DNA of 62,292 nucleotides from assembly GCA_026125895.1 (NCBI GenBank), contig JAHCKG010000026.1:1-62292 (forward strand), in the 5' to 3' direction. Under the pieces are notes generated by a model, which saw nothing but the letters and a program-made list of their open reading frames with translations, was not told where the DNA came from and did not search any database. Source of the stretch: Pseudolabrys sp. (lineage in GTDB: Bacteria > Pseudomonadota > Alphaproteobacteria > Rhizobiales > Xanthobacteraceae). Positions 43,931-55,860 of the stretch are shown here, piece after piece; the first letter of the stretch is position 1, and every line of letters begins with the position of its first letter. Both the position numbers and the translations under genes were made by a program.

Positions 43931-44827
43931 ATGAACCTGCCGCCGGCCGATTCCACCACCGCTGCCCGCCTCGTCTGCCCCGACAAGGAGACGGCGCGGC
44001 GCATCGCCGACATGCTCGACGAGATGCTGGACGGCGACGATGTCGCCTGCGCCTCGTTCGAGGCCGATGACGGCTCCTGGCAGGTGGCGCTGCATTTCGG
44101 CCATGTCCCGGACGAAGCGGGCTTGCGCGAGCTGGTCGGCCGCATCGCCGGGCCGCAGGCCGCGGCGGCGCTGACGATCGAGACGGTGGAAACGCGCGAC
44201 TGGGTGGCGGAGAGTCTGGCCGGACTGACACCGGTACGAGCCGGTCGTTTCGTCGTCCACGGCTCCCACGACCGTGGCCGGCTCAAGGGCAACGACCTCA
44301 ATATCGAGATCGAGGCAGCGCTGGCCTTCGGCACCGGCCATCACGGCACGACGCGGGGCTGCCTCATGGCGCTCGATAGGCTGGCCAAGCGGAAGCGGCG
44401 GTTTCGCGTGCTGGATATCGGCACCGGCACCGGCGTGCTCGCGATCGCGGCGGCCAAGATCTTTCACACCCGGGCGGTGGCGACCGATATCGACCGCATC
44501 GCGGTGAGTGCCACGCGCGACAATGCCCGGCTCAACCGCGTGCCGGGCTTCATGACCGAGGTTCATGCGCCGGGCACGCGCGCCCCCGACATCCAGAAGG
44601 CCGCGCCCTACGATCTGATTTTCGCGAATATCCTGCTCGGGCCGCTGACGCGGCTGGCGAAGCCTATATCCCGCCTCGTCGCGCCGCATGGCCGCGTCGT
44701 GCTGTCGGGCCTGCTGCCGAGCCACGCCAATGCAGCGCGGTCGATCTATGCGGCACAGGGCCTGGCGCTGGAGCGCCGGCGTGATCTCGAAGGCTGGACC
44801 ACGCTCGTCCTCAAGCGCGGCCGCTAG
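43931..44827 (+). CDS. prmA: Ribosomal protein L11 methyltransferase
   Basis: This 298-residue SAM-dependent methyltransferase trimethylates ribosomal protein L11. The N-terminal L11-binding part (about 1-110) precedes the methyltransferase domain with the family motif ALAFGTGHHGTTRGCL (about 135-150), motif I VLDIGTGTGVLAIAAAK and DLIFANILLGPL (NxLxxPL). The ATG at 43931 is chosen for the family's usual start; a GTG/ATG upstream is less likely. Confidence 0.93.
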   Translation: MNLPPADSTTAARLVCPDKETARRIADMLDEMLDGDDVACASFEADDGSWQVALHFGHVPDEAGLRELVGRIAGPQAAAALTIETVETRDWVAESLAGLTPVRAGRFVVHGSHDRGRLKGNDLNIEIEAALAFGTGHHGTTRGCLMALDRLAKRKRRFRVLDIGTGTGVLAIAAAKIFHTRAVATDIDRIAVSATRDNARLNRVPGFMTEVHAPGTRAPDIQKAAPYDLIFANILLGPLTRLAKPISRLVAPHGRVVLSGLLPSHANAARSIYAAQGLALERRRDLEGWTTLVLKRGR

Positions 44828-44853
44828 GGCCGCGCGCGAGGAGCCGGCGTGGT

Positions 44854-45093
44854 CTACTTGCCGGCGAGAGTGCGCGAGTACAGGCTGATTTCGCGCTGCG
44901 CCTGCTTCATCCGCGCTTCCATCATGGCGTCGAAGAAACGAGCGAAGAAGCTCTTGCGCGCCGCCTGGATCTCGGTGGCCGGGGCCGTCTGCGTAGTAAC
45001 CTTGGCAGTAACCTTGGCGGTGACCTTGGCAGCGTTGGCCGGGGTGACTGCGGGGGCTTCGCTGTAAGTCAGGGCAACCATGTCGTTCTCCAT
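44854..45093 (-). CDS. Small protein with AKVT repeats, unknown function
   Basis: This 79-residue protein starts MENDMVALTYSEAPAVTP, has a repeat AAKVTAKVTAKVTTQT (44998-45035), and ends with FFARFFDAMMEARMKQAQREISLYSRTLAGK, an amphipathic basic helix like that in other small rhizobial proteins (DUF1127-like). The function is unknown. It is convergent with prmA. A start further upstream is possible but would overlap an A/T-rich promoter region. Confidence 0.6.
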   Translation of the reverse strand: MENDMVALTYSEAPAVTPANAAKVTAKVTAKVTTQTAPATEIQAARKSFFARFFDAMMEARMKQAQREISLYSRTLAGK

Positions 45094-45424
45094 CGGGGCG
45101 ATTGACTGTCGAATCGCGCTGTTGCGATGCAACATAAGCTACCTTGCACCTGCGAACATCCCATGACATTGCATAGAAGCCCTGTAAAATCAGTAGGTAA
45201 GCACTTAATATCCGTCAACTTTTGAGGCAGCGATGTGCCATTTTTAGTGCAATGCACAAATATGAGTGCGGCGGGCCTTGGAACGCAGCAAGCTTGCTCA
45301 AAGGCGCGCCCCGGCATTGCAAAACTTGTCGCCCACGGCGCCACCGGGCGGGGCTATGCATCTTTCGATGGCAGCGCGCCGCCGGCGCGTTGCCGGCAGG
45401 GGAAGGACGTTTAGAGTGCCAGCC
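45094..45424. other. Intergenic, divergent genes, no gene seen
   Basis: This 331-base gap between the small protein and the aminopeptidase gene is A/T-rich in the middle (about 45165-45265), where both promoters may lie. I see no repeat, RNA or clear consensus. An open frame continues upstream of the aminopeptidase start but looks non-coding. Confidence 0.35.
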
Positions 45425-47245
45425 ATGTTCGAAGCCCGTTTTCAGACATTCGACGACCAGAGCGAGGGGGCCGAAAGCGGCCGCCGGGTGGCGGCACTGC
45501 GCGCCGAACTCAACCGCCGCAGCCTCGACGGCTTTCTGGTGCCCCGTGCCGACCGCCAGCAGAACGAATACCTGCCGGCGAGCGAGGAGCGCCTCGCCTG
45601 GCTGACCGGCTTTACCGGCTCGGCCGGCGCGGCGATCGTGCTCGCCGACCGCGCAGCGTTGTTCGTCGATGGCCGCTACACCGTGCAGGTGCGCTCCCAG
45701 GCCGACACTTCGGTTTTCGCCATCGAGCATTTCGTCGATAACCCGCCCGCCGTCTGGCTGGAGAACAACATCAAGGCCGGCGACAGGATCGGCTTCGATC
45801 CGTGGCTGCACACCAGCGACAGCGCCGAGCGCTTCGCCAAGGCCTGCGCCAAGGCCGGCGCCACTCTGGTCGCGGTCGACGACAATCCGGTCGACAAGCT
45901 GTGGAGCAACCGCCCGGCGCCGCCGGCCGCGCCGGTCAGCTTGCGGCCGCTGACGCTCGCCGGCGAAAGCGCCGCCGACAAGCTCACCCGCATTCGTGAC
46001 GAACTCAGCAAGCTGCGCGCCGACGCGCTCATCGTGTCGGACCCGCAGAACCTCGACTGGACCTTCAACATCCGCGGTTCCGACGTCGCGCACACGCCGC
46101 TGGCGCTCGGCTTTGCCGCGATCCCGCGCGACGGCCGCCCTCGTCTCTATGTCGAGCCGGACAAGCTCTCCAACGAAGTTCGCCATGCGCTCGAAGAGCT
46201 CGCCGATGTGCGCCCGACCGACGCACTCGATCGCGATCTTGCCGGCTACGCGAACAAGACCGTTCTGCTCGACCAGTCGAGCGCCGCCGACGCGCTGACG
46301 CGCATCGTCTCGGAGAACGGCGGCAAGCCGATGCGCACCGCCGATCCGATCACGCTGATGAAGGCGATCAAGAACAACGCCGAGATCGCCGGCACGCGCA
46401 CCGCGCACTTGCGCGACGGCGCGGCGATGACGCGCTTCCTGTGCTGGCTCGATCATGAAATGCCGTCGGGCAAGCTGACCGAGATCGAGGCGGTCAAGGC
46501 GCTTGAATCCTTCCGCCGCGATACCGGGCTCTTGAAGGACGTGTCGTTCCCGTCGATCTCCGGCGCCGGACCGAACGGCGCCATCGTGCATTACCGCGTC
46601 ACCTCGGCGTCGAACCGCGTCATCGGCAAGGACGAGATGTTCCTCATCGATTCCGGCGCGCAGTACGAGGACGGCACCACCGACATCACGCGGACCGTGA
46701 TCAACGGCGCGCCGACCGAGGAGATGCGCGATCGCTTCACCCGCGTGCTCAAGGGCCATATCGCCATCGCCGAAGCGGTGTTTCCGGTGGGCACCACCGG
46801 CGCGCAGCTCGATCCGCTGGCGCGGATCGCGCTGTGGCAGGCCGGCCTCGATTTCGATCACGGCACCGGCCACGGCGTCGGCTCGTATCTGTCGGTGCAT
46901 GAAGGCCCGGCGCGCATTTCCAAGCTCGGCCACACGCCGCTGAAGCCCGGCATGATCCTGTCGAACGAGCCGGGCTATTACAAAACCGGCGCCTACGGCA
47001 TCCGCATCGAGAACCTGGTGCTGGTGATCGCGGCGGCCTCGCCCGACGGCGCCGAGAAGCCGCTCAATGCGTTCGAAACATTGTCGTTCGCGCCGATCGA
47101 CCGCCGCCTGATCGATGCGCGGCTGCTCACGGCGCAGGAGCTGCACTGGCTGAACAATTATCATGCGCGCGTGCGCGAAGCGGTTTCGCCGCTGGTCGAC
47201 CCGGCGACGCAGAGCTGGCTCGAGCAGGCGACGAGAGCCGTCTAG
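45425..47245 (+). CDS. pepP: Xaa-Pro aminopeptidase (M24B family, aminopeptidase P)
   Basis: This 606-residue cytoplasmic metallopeptidase removes N-terminal residues before proline. The three-domain long form has two creatinase-like domains (about 20-310) and a catalytic pita-bread domain. Metal ligands are visible in LIDSGAQYEDGTTDITRT (two Asp), GTGHGVGSYLSVHEGP (His), LSNEPGYY (Glu) and GIRIENL (Glu). The ATG at 45425 (MFEARFQTFDDQ) is typical; earlier start codons have no family sequence. It is followed by a repeat. Confidence 0.95.
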   Translation: MFEARFQTFDDQSEGAESGRRVAALRAELNRRSLDGFLVPRADRQQNEYLPASEERLAWLTGFTGSAGAAIVLADRAALFVDGRYTVQVRSQADTSVFAIEHFVDNPPAVWLENNIKAGDRIGFDPWLHTSDSAERFAKACAKAGATLVAVDDNPVDKLWSNRPAPPAAPVSLRPLTLAGESAADKLTRIRDELSKLRADALIVSDPQNLDWTFNIRGSDVAHTPLALGFAAIPRDGRPRLYVEPDKLSNEVRHALEELADVRPTDALDRDLAGYANKTVLLDQSSAADALTRIVSENGGKPMRTADPITLMKAIKNNAEIAGTRTAHLRDGAAMTRFLCWLDHEMPSGKLTEIEAVKALESFRRDTGLLKDVSFPSISGAGPNGAIVHYRVTSASNRVIGKDEMFLIDSGAQYEDGTTDITRTVINGAPTEEMRDRFTRVLKGHIAIAEAVFPVGTTGAQLDPLARIALWQAGLDFDHGTGHGVGSYLSVHEGPARISKLGHTPLKPGMILSNEPGYYKTGAYGIRIENLVLVIAAASPDGAEKPLNAFETLSFAPIDRRLIDARLLTAQELHWLNNYHARVREAVSPLVDPATQSWLEQATRAV

Positions 47246-47353
47246 TCGTCCCGGGCGACTGAGCGATAGCGAAGGAGACCCGGGACCCATAGCCACCGTG
47301 TCATCCGACTCGCGAGCGCGGTGGATATGGGTCCCCGCCTTCGCGGGGACGAC
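47244..47353. repeat. Palindromic intergenic repeat between pepP and ligA stops
   Basis: The outer arms are AGTCGTCCC (47244-47252) and GGGGACGACT (47345-47354). The internal part GGAGACCCGGGACCCATAGCC and GATATGGGTCCCCGCC is of the 'GACCCGGGACCCATA' family. It fills the gap between the two convergent stop codons and may act as a bidirectional terminator. Confidence 0.75.
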
Positions 47354-49652
<2,299 letters not shown>

Positions 49653-51338
49653 TCAACTCGCCGCCTTGATCAGCCGTTCCGCGGCGGCTCTGGCCTCGTT
49701 GGTGATCTCCGCCCCCGCCAGCATGCGGGCGATTTCCTCGCGGCGGTGATCCTCCGCCACTTCGGTGACGCGCGTCGCCACCCGCTTGCCCTTGTCGAGC
49801 GCATCCTTGCTGATGACGTAGTGCCGCGCGGCGCGCGCCGCGACCTGCGGCGCATGGGTCACGGCCAGCACCTGCACGTTCTTGCCGAGCCGCGCCAGTC
49901 TCATTCCAATTGCATCGGCCACCGCACCGCCGACGCCGGTGTCGATTTCGTCGAACACCAAGGTCGGCGCCGAGCCGCGATCGGCCAGCACCACTTTCAA
50001 CGCCAGCAGGAAACGCGCCAGTTCGCCGCCCGAGGCGATCTTCATCATCGGGCCGGGCTTGGTGCCGGGATTGGTCTGTACCCAGAATTCGACGCGGTCG
50101 ATGCCGTTCGGGCCGGCGCTTGCCGCATCGGTGTCGATCTGCGTCGAGAACTTGGCGCGCTCGAGCTTGAGCGGCGGCAGCTCGGCGTTGACCGCCTTGT
50201 CGAGCTTGGCGGCGGCCTTGACGCGCGCCTTCGACAAAGCTTCGGCAGCGGCGCGGAACGCGGCATCGGCCTGTGTCGCGGCCTTCTCCAGCGCCTTAAG
50301 CCTCGCCTCGCCGGCATCGATCAAGCCGATGTCGTCGCGATATTTCGCCGCCAGCGCCGCGAGGTTATCGACCGGGACATTGTACTTGCGGCCTGCGGCG
50401 CGCAGCGCGAACAGCCGTTCCTCGTTGCGCTCCAGTTCGGCCGGATCGAAATCGGCGGCGCGCAAAGCGGCTTCGAGATGGCCGCGGGTTTCTTCCAGCG
50501 CGTTGAGCGCCACATCGAATGATTTGACCGACGGCTCGACCAGCATTGGGGCCTGCTGCGAGCGGCGCTCGAGCCGGCGCATCGCCGCCCACAAGGCCGG
50601 AACCGCCGAATTCGATCCGGCCAGAGCATCGAGCGCTTCCTGAAGATCCTGCGCCACTTTTTCCGATTGCATCATCAAGGTGCGGCGCTCCGCGAGCTGC
50701 GTTTCCTCGCCTGGCTGCGGCGCCAGCTTGTCGAGTTCGGAGGCGGCGTGGCGCAGCCAGTCGCTCTCGCGCTGCGCGCGCTCGATGTCGGCCTTGTGGG
50801 TTTCCAGCGCCTCCTGCGCGGTGCGGCGCGCCTCCCACAACGTGGCCACCTTGCCGGCATCCTCCTCGAGGCCGCCGAAAGCGTCGAGCAGGCTGCGATG
50901 CGTCGCGGCATCGACCAGAGCGCGGTCGTCGTGCTGGCCGTGGATTTCGACCAGCGCCGCGCCGAGCTGGCGCATCACCTGGACGCTGACCGGCTGGTCG
51001 TTGACGAAGGCGCGGGTGCGGCCGTCGGCAAGCTGGACGCGGCGCAGGATCAGCGCGTCCTCGTTGGCCGAATCTTCCTGAGCAATGTCGTTGGCCTTGA
51101 GCACGCCGCGCGCCGGATGCTTTGCGCCCACCTCGAACACGGCGGTCACCTGGCCCTGCTCTGCGCCCTGGCGCACCAGCGACTGGTCGCCGCGGCCGCC
51201 CAAAGCCAGCGCGAAGGAATCGAGCAAAATCGACTTGCCGGCGCCGGTCTCGCCGGTGAGCACCGCAAGGTGCCCGGCGAAATCGATGTCGAGCTTGTCG
51301 ATCAGGACGATGTCGCGGATCGAAAGACGGGAGAGCAT
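49653..51338 (-). CDS. recN: DNA repair protein RecN
   Basis: This 561-residue SMC-like ATPase works in double-strand-break repair. Walker A is GETGAGKSILLDSF (about 31-38), with a coiled-coil centre (about 160-365), the signature SGGELARFLLALK, and Walker B TLVFDEIDTGVGG. The start MLSRLSIRDIVLIDKLDIDF is typical. It sits in a minus-strand run bamD-recN-ligA. Confidence 0.96.
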   Translation of the reverse strand: MLSRLSIRDIVLIDKLDIDFAGHLAVLTGETGAGKSILLDSFALALGGRGDQSLVRQGAEQGQVTAVFEVGAKHPARGVLKANDIAQEDSANEDALILRRVQLADGRTRAFVNDQPVSVQVMRQLGAALVEIHGQHDDRALVDAATHRSLLDAFGGLEEDAGKVATLWEARRTAQEALETHKADIERAQRESDWLRHAASELDKLAPQPGEETQLAERRTLMMQSEKVAQDLQEALDALAGSNSAVPALWAAMRRLERRSQQAPMLVEPSVKSFDVALNALEETRGHLEAALRAADFDPAELERNEERLFALRAAGRKYNVPVDNLAALAAKYRDDIGLIDAGEARLKALEKAATQADAAFRAAAEALSKARVKAAAKLDKAVNAELPPLKLERAKFSTQIDTDAASAGPNGIDRVEFWVQTNPGTKPGPMMKIASGGELARFLLALKVVLADRGSAPTLVFDEIDTGVGGAVADAIGMRLARLGKNVQVLAVTHAPQVAARAARHYVISKDALDKGKRVATRVTEVAEDHRREEIARMLAGAEITNEARAAAERLIKAAS

Positions 51339-51426
51339 GATCGAACCCTGCGGGCCGTTACTGGACCGGCATGTTGCCGATTCGTGCTCATCATTAAAGA
51401 CGGGAATGGCCGGGACAAGTAGCTAG

Positions 51427-51593
51427 CTGTCGTCCCCGCGCATAGCCGTTCGAAGAACGGCGTTCTTGCAGAACGCCTGTGGCGGGGACCCATAATCACG
51501 AGAGGGAGTTGGTGGCAGAGGCCATCACCGCGTCATAACCCGACAAGCCTCGGCGGGTATGGGCCCCCGCCTTCGCGGGGGCGACCACCCTAG
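51427..51593. repeat. Palindromic repeat with nested double-hairpin element, between bamD and recN
   Basis: The outer arms are GTCGTCCCCGCG and CGCGGGGGCGACC. A nested element at 51441-51478 reads CATAGCCGTTCGAAGAACGG then CGTTCTTGCAGAACGCC: a 7-bp hairpin followed by an 8-bp hairpin. The rest (CATAATCACGAG, TATGGGCCCCCGCC) is of the same style as the 47244 element. The element also reaches into the last bases of bamD. Confidence 0.75.
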
Positions 51594-52462
51594 CCCAGCC
51601 CGACCTTCTTGAAGGCGCGGCTGATCCAGGAACCCTTGTTCTCGCTGGGCTCGAGGCCGCCGCTCTTCACCAGCGCGTAGGCGTGCTGGTACCAGGGGCT
51701 GTCCGGGAAATTGTGGCCGAGTACGGCGGCGGCGGTCTGCGCCTCCTGGGTGATGCCGAGCGCCATATAGGCTTCGGTCAGGCGCATCAGCGCCTCCTCG
51801 ACCTGGCGCGTGGTCTGATACTGGGTCACCACCACTTTGAAGCGGTTGATGGCGCCGGTGTAGTCCTTCTTGTCCAGGTAATAGCGGCCGACATTCATTT
51901 CCTTCCCGGCGAGCTGGTCACGGGCGACCTCGACCTTCTGCTTGGCGCTGACGGCGTATTCGCTGGTCGGATATTTGCGGATCACCTCGTCGAGCGCCGA
52001 CAGCGCCTTCTCGGTGCGGTCCTGGTCGCGGGTGATGTCCGGGATCTCGTCGAAATACGAGGCGGCGATGAGGTACTGGGCGTAAGCGGCATCCGGGCTG
52101 CCGGGATGCAGCGAGATGTAGCGCTTCGCCGAGGTGACGCATTCGTCGTAATTGCCGGCCTCGTACTGGGCGTAGGCCGACATCAGCAGCGACTTGCGCG
52201 CCCATTCCGAATACGGGTGCTGGCGGTCGACTTCCTCGAACTTCGCCACCGCCTTCTTGATGTCCTTCTTGTTGTTGAGAAGGAACAGGCCCTCGTTATA
52301 GAGGCGGTCGGCCGGCTCGTCGGGCGGGGTCTCGTCCTTGCTGCCGAAGATGTTGAGGCTGGAGCAGGCGCCGAGGCACACCGTCAGCAGCACGAGCGCC
52401 GCGCCGCGCGTCAGGCGTCGGGCAAATGCGGACCGGACTGTGGGGGCTGTACGCAGACTCAT
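51590..52462 (-). CDS. bamD: BamD, outer-membrane assembly lipoprotein
   Basis: This 290-residue protein has a lipoprotein signal (LVLLTVCLGACSS, lipobox LGAC) and tetratricopeptide repeats in the mature part (e.g. ADRLYNEGLFLLNNKKDIKKAV, NYDECVTSAKRYISLHPGSP). It is an essential part of the BAM machine that inserts beta-barrel proteins. The start ATG at 52462 gives the signal peptide; the frame is open further but unlikely. Confidence 0.95.
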   Translation of the reverse strand: MSLRTAPTVRSAFARRLTRGAALVLLTVCLGACSSLNIFGSKDETPPDEPADRLYNEGLFLLNNKKDIKKAVAKFEEVDRQHPYSEWARKSLLMSAYAQYEAGNYDECVTSAKRYISLHPGSPDAAYAQYLIAASYFDEIPDITRDQDRTEKALSALDEVIRKYPTSEYAVSAKQKVEVARDQLAGKEMNVGRYYLDKKDYTGAINRFKVVVTQYQTTRQVEEALMRLTEAYMALGITQEAQTAAAVLGHNFPDSPWYQHAYALVKSGGLEPSENKGSWISRAFKKVGLG

Positions 52463-52679
52463 ACCGGCTTTTCCGTGGACGCTGCCAATGGGCGCAATTT
52501 TAACCCTCACCCGCCCGTTTGCGGGCGTCCCGACCCAATATCGTTAACGGGCGCCAGGGCCCGTCCGAACGTCGCGTTCTAATGCAAAAACGACGGCCGG
52601 GCCAAGCGATTAGGGGTACAATCGGCCGGGAATATGGCGGCGCCAGAATGCCGCGGGAGGACCCTGGATCGGGTCCGGC

Positions 52680-53642
52680 TCAGGAAACGTCCGGGCCGAA
52701 GGCCGCGGCCGGCACCCCGACCGCCAGTTCGGCATGGCCGCGCGCGCGCGGCCGGTCGACCGGGGCTTCAACCACCCGCCAGGCGGAGGTATTGGCCATC
52801 AGGGCCGTCAGGACGGCGTTGTTGAGCTTGTGGCCGCCGCGGACGGTCTTGTAGGCGCCGATCAGCGGCAGGCCGGCCAGCGCCAGATCGCCGATGGCAT
52901 CGAGCACCTTGTGGCGCACGAACTCGTCGGCAAAGCGCAGGCCTTCCGGGTTGAGGACGCGGTCTTCGCTGACCACCAGCGTGTTGTCGAGCGAGGCGCC
53001 CAGGGCGTAACCGGCGCTCCACAGCTTGGACACGTCCTTCATGAAGCCGAAGGTGCGCGCCCGCGCGATCTCGGTGCGGAAGGTGTCCGGCGTCACATCG
53101 ACCGCCAGGTCCTGCTTGCCGATCAGCGGATGATCGAATTCGATTTCGGCTTCGACGCGGAAGCCATGCTCGTAGGGCCGCAGCTCGCCGAAGGCGCCGC
53201 CGACGGAGACGCACACCGGCTTGATGACTTCGATGAAACGCCGCGGCGACGCGCGATCGGTGAGACCGGCCTGATCCAGCGCCTCGACGAACGGCATGGC
53301 GCTGCCGTCCATGATCGGCACTTCGGGACCGTCGATCTCGACGACGACGTTGTCGACGTGAAGACCACGCAGCGCGGCGAGTAGATGTTCGGCAGTCGAG
53401 CACAGCGGGCCCTTGGCGTCGCCGAGCACGGTGGCAAATTCGGTGGCGGTCACGGCGCGAACGTCGGCGCGGACTTCGCGCTCGAGCGAACCGTCGGCGG
53501 TGACACGTTGGAAAACGATACCGGCGTCGTCATCCGCCGGCAGCAGGCTGAGCGTGACGGTACGGCCGGAATGCACGCCGACGCCGGTGACGGCAACTTC
53601 GTCACGGAGTGTCGTTTGTTTAGCGCCCTTCATCGACCCCAT
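52680..53642 (-). CDS. lpxC: UDP-3-O-acyl-N-acetylglucosamine deacetylase
   Basis: This 320-residue zinc deacetylase makes the committed step of lipid A synthesis. The start has TTLRDEVAVTGVGVHSGRTVTL, TAEHLLAALRGLHVDNV (zinc-binding His) and HKVLDAIGDLALAGLPLIG (His and Asp zinc ligands). The ATG at 53642 or 53633 is possible. It is next to ftsZ, the usual dcw position. Confidence 0.96.
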   Translation of the reverse strand: MGSMKGAKQTTLRDEVAVTGVGVHSGRTVTLSLLPADDDAGIVFQRVTADGSLEREVRADVRAVTATEFATVLGDAKGPLCSTAEHLLAALRGLHVDNVVVEIDGPEVPIMDGSAMPFVEALDQAGLTDRASPRRFIEVIKPVCVSVGGAFGELRPYEHGFRVEAEIEFDHPLIGKQDLAVDVTPDTFRTEIARARTFGFMKDVSKLWSAGYALGASLDNTLVVSEDRVLNPEGLRFADEFVRHKVLDAIGDLALAGLPLIGAYKTVRGGHKLNNAVLTALMANTSAWRVVEAPVDRPRARGHAELAVGVPAAAFGPDVS

Positions 53643-53986
53643 TTCCGTGGAACTGCCCCGAGCAATCCCACTTCAGCCTACGCGAGGCCACACCCGAGCC
53701 CACGCACGAAACCTTCGAAGCAGAAACCAGCAGACTTGGGCGAATCCCCCGGAAGACCGAAAAGCCCCTGCCGCGTCCGAAACTTAGGCCGAGGACCGGG
53801 ACCGTCCAAGACACGGTTTCTTACCGACTGTTACTCTTTTCTGCCGCAATTTACGGAAGGGAACACGGTCGGACTGGGATTTACGTTACCTGACCGAGGA
53901 GAGGGCACGGCGCACGGGCGGCCACGTAGCGAAAACACTATAAATATCAGATACTTATAAATAGCTACGCACGCGGACACAAGGTC
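53643..53986. other. Intergenic, lpxC promoter region, no gene seen
   Basis: This 344-base gap has no convincing frame. An A/T-rich stretch (53937-53962) contains TATTTATAGTG on the minus strand, a possible -10 for lpxC; the matching -35 is unclear. Repeat structure is absent. Confidence 0.35.
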
Positions 53987-54020
53987 GGCTGCCCCGCCAC
54001 AAGCCTTTGGCGGGGCAGCC
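53987..54020 (-). terminator. Hairpin after ftsZ
   Basis: A perfect 13-bp stem GGCTGCCCCGCCA/TGGCGGGGCAGCC with an 8-base loop lies 9 bases past the ftsZ stop. No U tract follows. It probably ends or attenuates the ftsQAZ transcript before lpxC. Confidence 0.6.
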
Positions 54021-54028
54021 GAATTTCG

Positions 54029-55735
54029 TTAATTGGCCTGGCGGCGCAGGAAGGCCGGGATGTCGAGTTGATCCTCGGGACCCGGGTTTTGCACAGGCGC
54101 GGCCCGGCCATGCGGGTCGAGCCCCTGGGGCTGGGCCCGGCGGGCGTACTCGGACACCGGATCGGCCTGCCGCGATTCGGGATAGCGGCCTTCCGGCTGG
54201 CGGGCCGTCGGCCGCATCTGCGGCTGCTCGAACTGGGGCATCGGCCGCGCCATGCGCGGCGGCGCCTGCTCGGCTTCATCGGCGCGCTTGCCGAGGCCGA
54301 CCGAGGCGAGCCGCTGCATCAGCGACATGCGCTGCTTCTGCGGATGCTCGTCACCGAGTTCGGCGCGGGGCGCCATCTGGTTCTGGGCCGGCATCGGCAG
54401 TTCGTCGATCCGCGGCATGCGCGGCGTGCGCTTCACCATTTCCGGCGCCGGCGGAATGAAGGCCTCCGGCATGTCGGCTTCGGCGTGCGGCGCGTCCATG
54501 TGAGCCGGCTCGAACAGCGACGGCTTCATCGGCATCGGGCGGATCGAGACGTCTTCGATCGTGCTCGGGGCCGGTGCGGCGACGGGCGCCGGGGCCAGAG
54601 CGGCGGCGACCGCGGCATGAGCCGCCTGCTCGACCGCGGCGACGCCCGCGTTCATCGCGTTCTGGTGCTTCGGGGCCGGGCGTTCCATGCGCTTGGTTTC
54701 CTGGCGCATCTTGCCGGCCAGTTCCTTCAGCGCGTTTTCAGCCGGCAGCGGCTGGTTGGCGATGCCGGGGACCTTGTCGATGCCGGTGGCGACCACCGAG
54801 ACGCGGATGGTGCCGTCGAGCGTTTCGTCGAAGGTGGCGCCGACGATGATGTTGGCGTCGACATCGACTTCCTCGCGGATGCGGGTGGCGGCTTCGTCCA
54901 CTTCGTACAGCGTCAGGTCCTTGCCGCCGGTGATCGAGATCAGCAGGCCGCGGGCGCCCTTCATCGAGGCGTCGTCGATCAGCGGATTGTTGATCGCGGC
55001 TTCGGCCGCGGTCAGCGCCCGCTTCTCGCCGGTCGCTTCGCCGGTGCCCATCATCGCCTTGCCCATCTCGCGCATGACGGCGCGGACGTCGGCGAAGTCG
55101 AGATTGATCAGGCCTTCCTTGACCATCAGGTCGGTGATGCAGGCGACGCCCGAGTAGAGCACCTGGTCGGCCATCGCGAAGGCGTCGGCGAAGGTGGTCT
55201 TTTCGTTGGCGACCCGGAACAGGTTCTGGTTCGGGATGATCAACAGCGTGTCGACCACCTTCTGCAGTTCGGTGATGCCGGCTTCGGCGAAGCGCATGCG
55301 GCGCTGGCCTTCGAAGTGGAACGGCTTGGTCACGACGCCGACGGTCAGAATGCCCATCTCGCGCGCGGCCTTGGCAATCACCGGAGCGGCGCCGGTGCCG
55401 GTGCCGCCGCCCATGCCGGCGGTGACGAACACCATGTGGGCGCCCGACAGATGATCCTGGATCTCATCGATCACTTCCTCAGCGGCGGCGCGGCCGACTT
55501 CCGGCTGCGAACCGGCGCCCAGGCCCTCGGTGACCTGCGAACCCATCTGGATGATGCGCTCGGCCTTCGACAGGGTCAGCGCCTGCGCGTCGGTGTTGGC
55601 GACGACGAAATCGACGCCCTGGAGACCGGCCGCGATCATGTTGTTGACGGCATTGCCGCCCGCGCCGCCCACGCCGAACACGGTGATGCGCGGCTTCATC
55701 TCGTGAATGTCCGGAATCTTCAGATTGATCGTCAT
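54029..55735 (-). CDS. ftsZ: Cell division protein FtsZ
   Basis: This 568-residue tubulin-like GTPase forms the division ring. The GTP-binding signature [10 protein letters not shown] is at about 108-117 and the T7 loop NLDFADV at about 205-211. A long variable linker (about 320-555) rich in Pro/Ala/Met separates the core from the conserved C-terminal peptide [11 protein letters not shown] that binds FtsA and ZapA-like partners. The start ATG at 55735 has GAGAGG upstream; family alignment begins MTINLKIPD. It is followed by a strong hairpin. Confidence 0.97.
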   Translation of the reverse strand: MTINLKIPDIHEMKPRITVFGVGGAGGNAVNNMIAAGLQGVDFVVANTDAQALTLSKAERIIQMGSQVTEGLGAGSQPEVGRAAAEEVIDEIQDHLSGAHMVFVTAGMGGGTGTGAAPVIAKAAREMGILTVGVVTKPFHFEGQRRMRFAEAGITELQKVVDTLLIIPNQNLFRVANEKTTFADAFAMADQVLYSGVACITDLMVKEGLINLDFADVRAVMREMGKAMMGTGEATGEKRALTAAEAAINNPLIDDASMKGARGLLISITGGKDLTLYEVDEAATRIREEVDVDANIIVGATFDETLDGTIRVSVVATGIDKVPGIANQPLPAENALKELAGKMRQETKRMERPAPKHQNAMNAGVAAVEQAAHAAVAAALAPAPVAAPAPSTIEDVSIRPMPMKPSLFEPAHMDAPHAEADMPEAFIPPAPEMVKRTPRMPRIDELPMPAQNQMAPRAELGDEHPQKQRMSLMQRLASVGLGKRADEAEQAPPRMARPMPQFEQPQMRPTARQPEGRYPESRQADPVSEYARRAQPQGLDPHGRAAPVQNPGPEDQLDIPAFLRRQAN

Positions 55736-55860
55736 GTCATCTGCCTCTCGATTGCACGGGTGGCTCTGGAAGCGGGCGCCTTCGACGTCCGCGTTGTGCC
55801 ACCAATTGTTTCCGGCCACGCCGGCCGCTCGTTAGGTTCGTCCTTGCGTTAGACCGAGGG

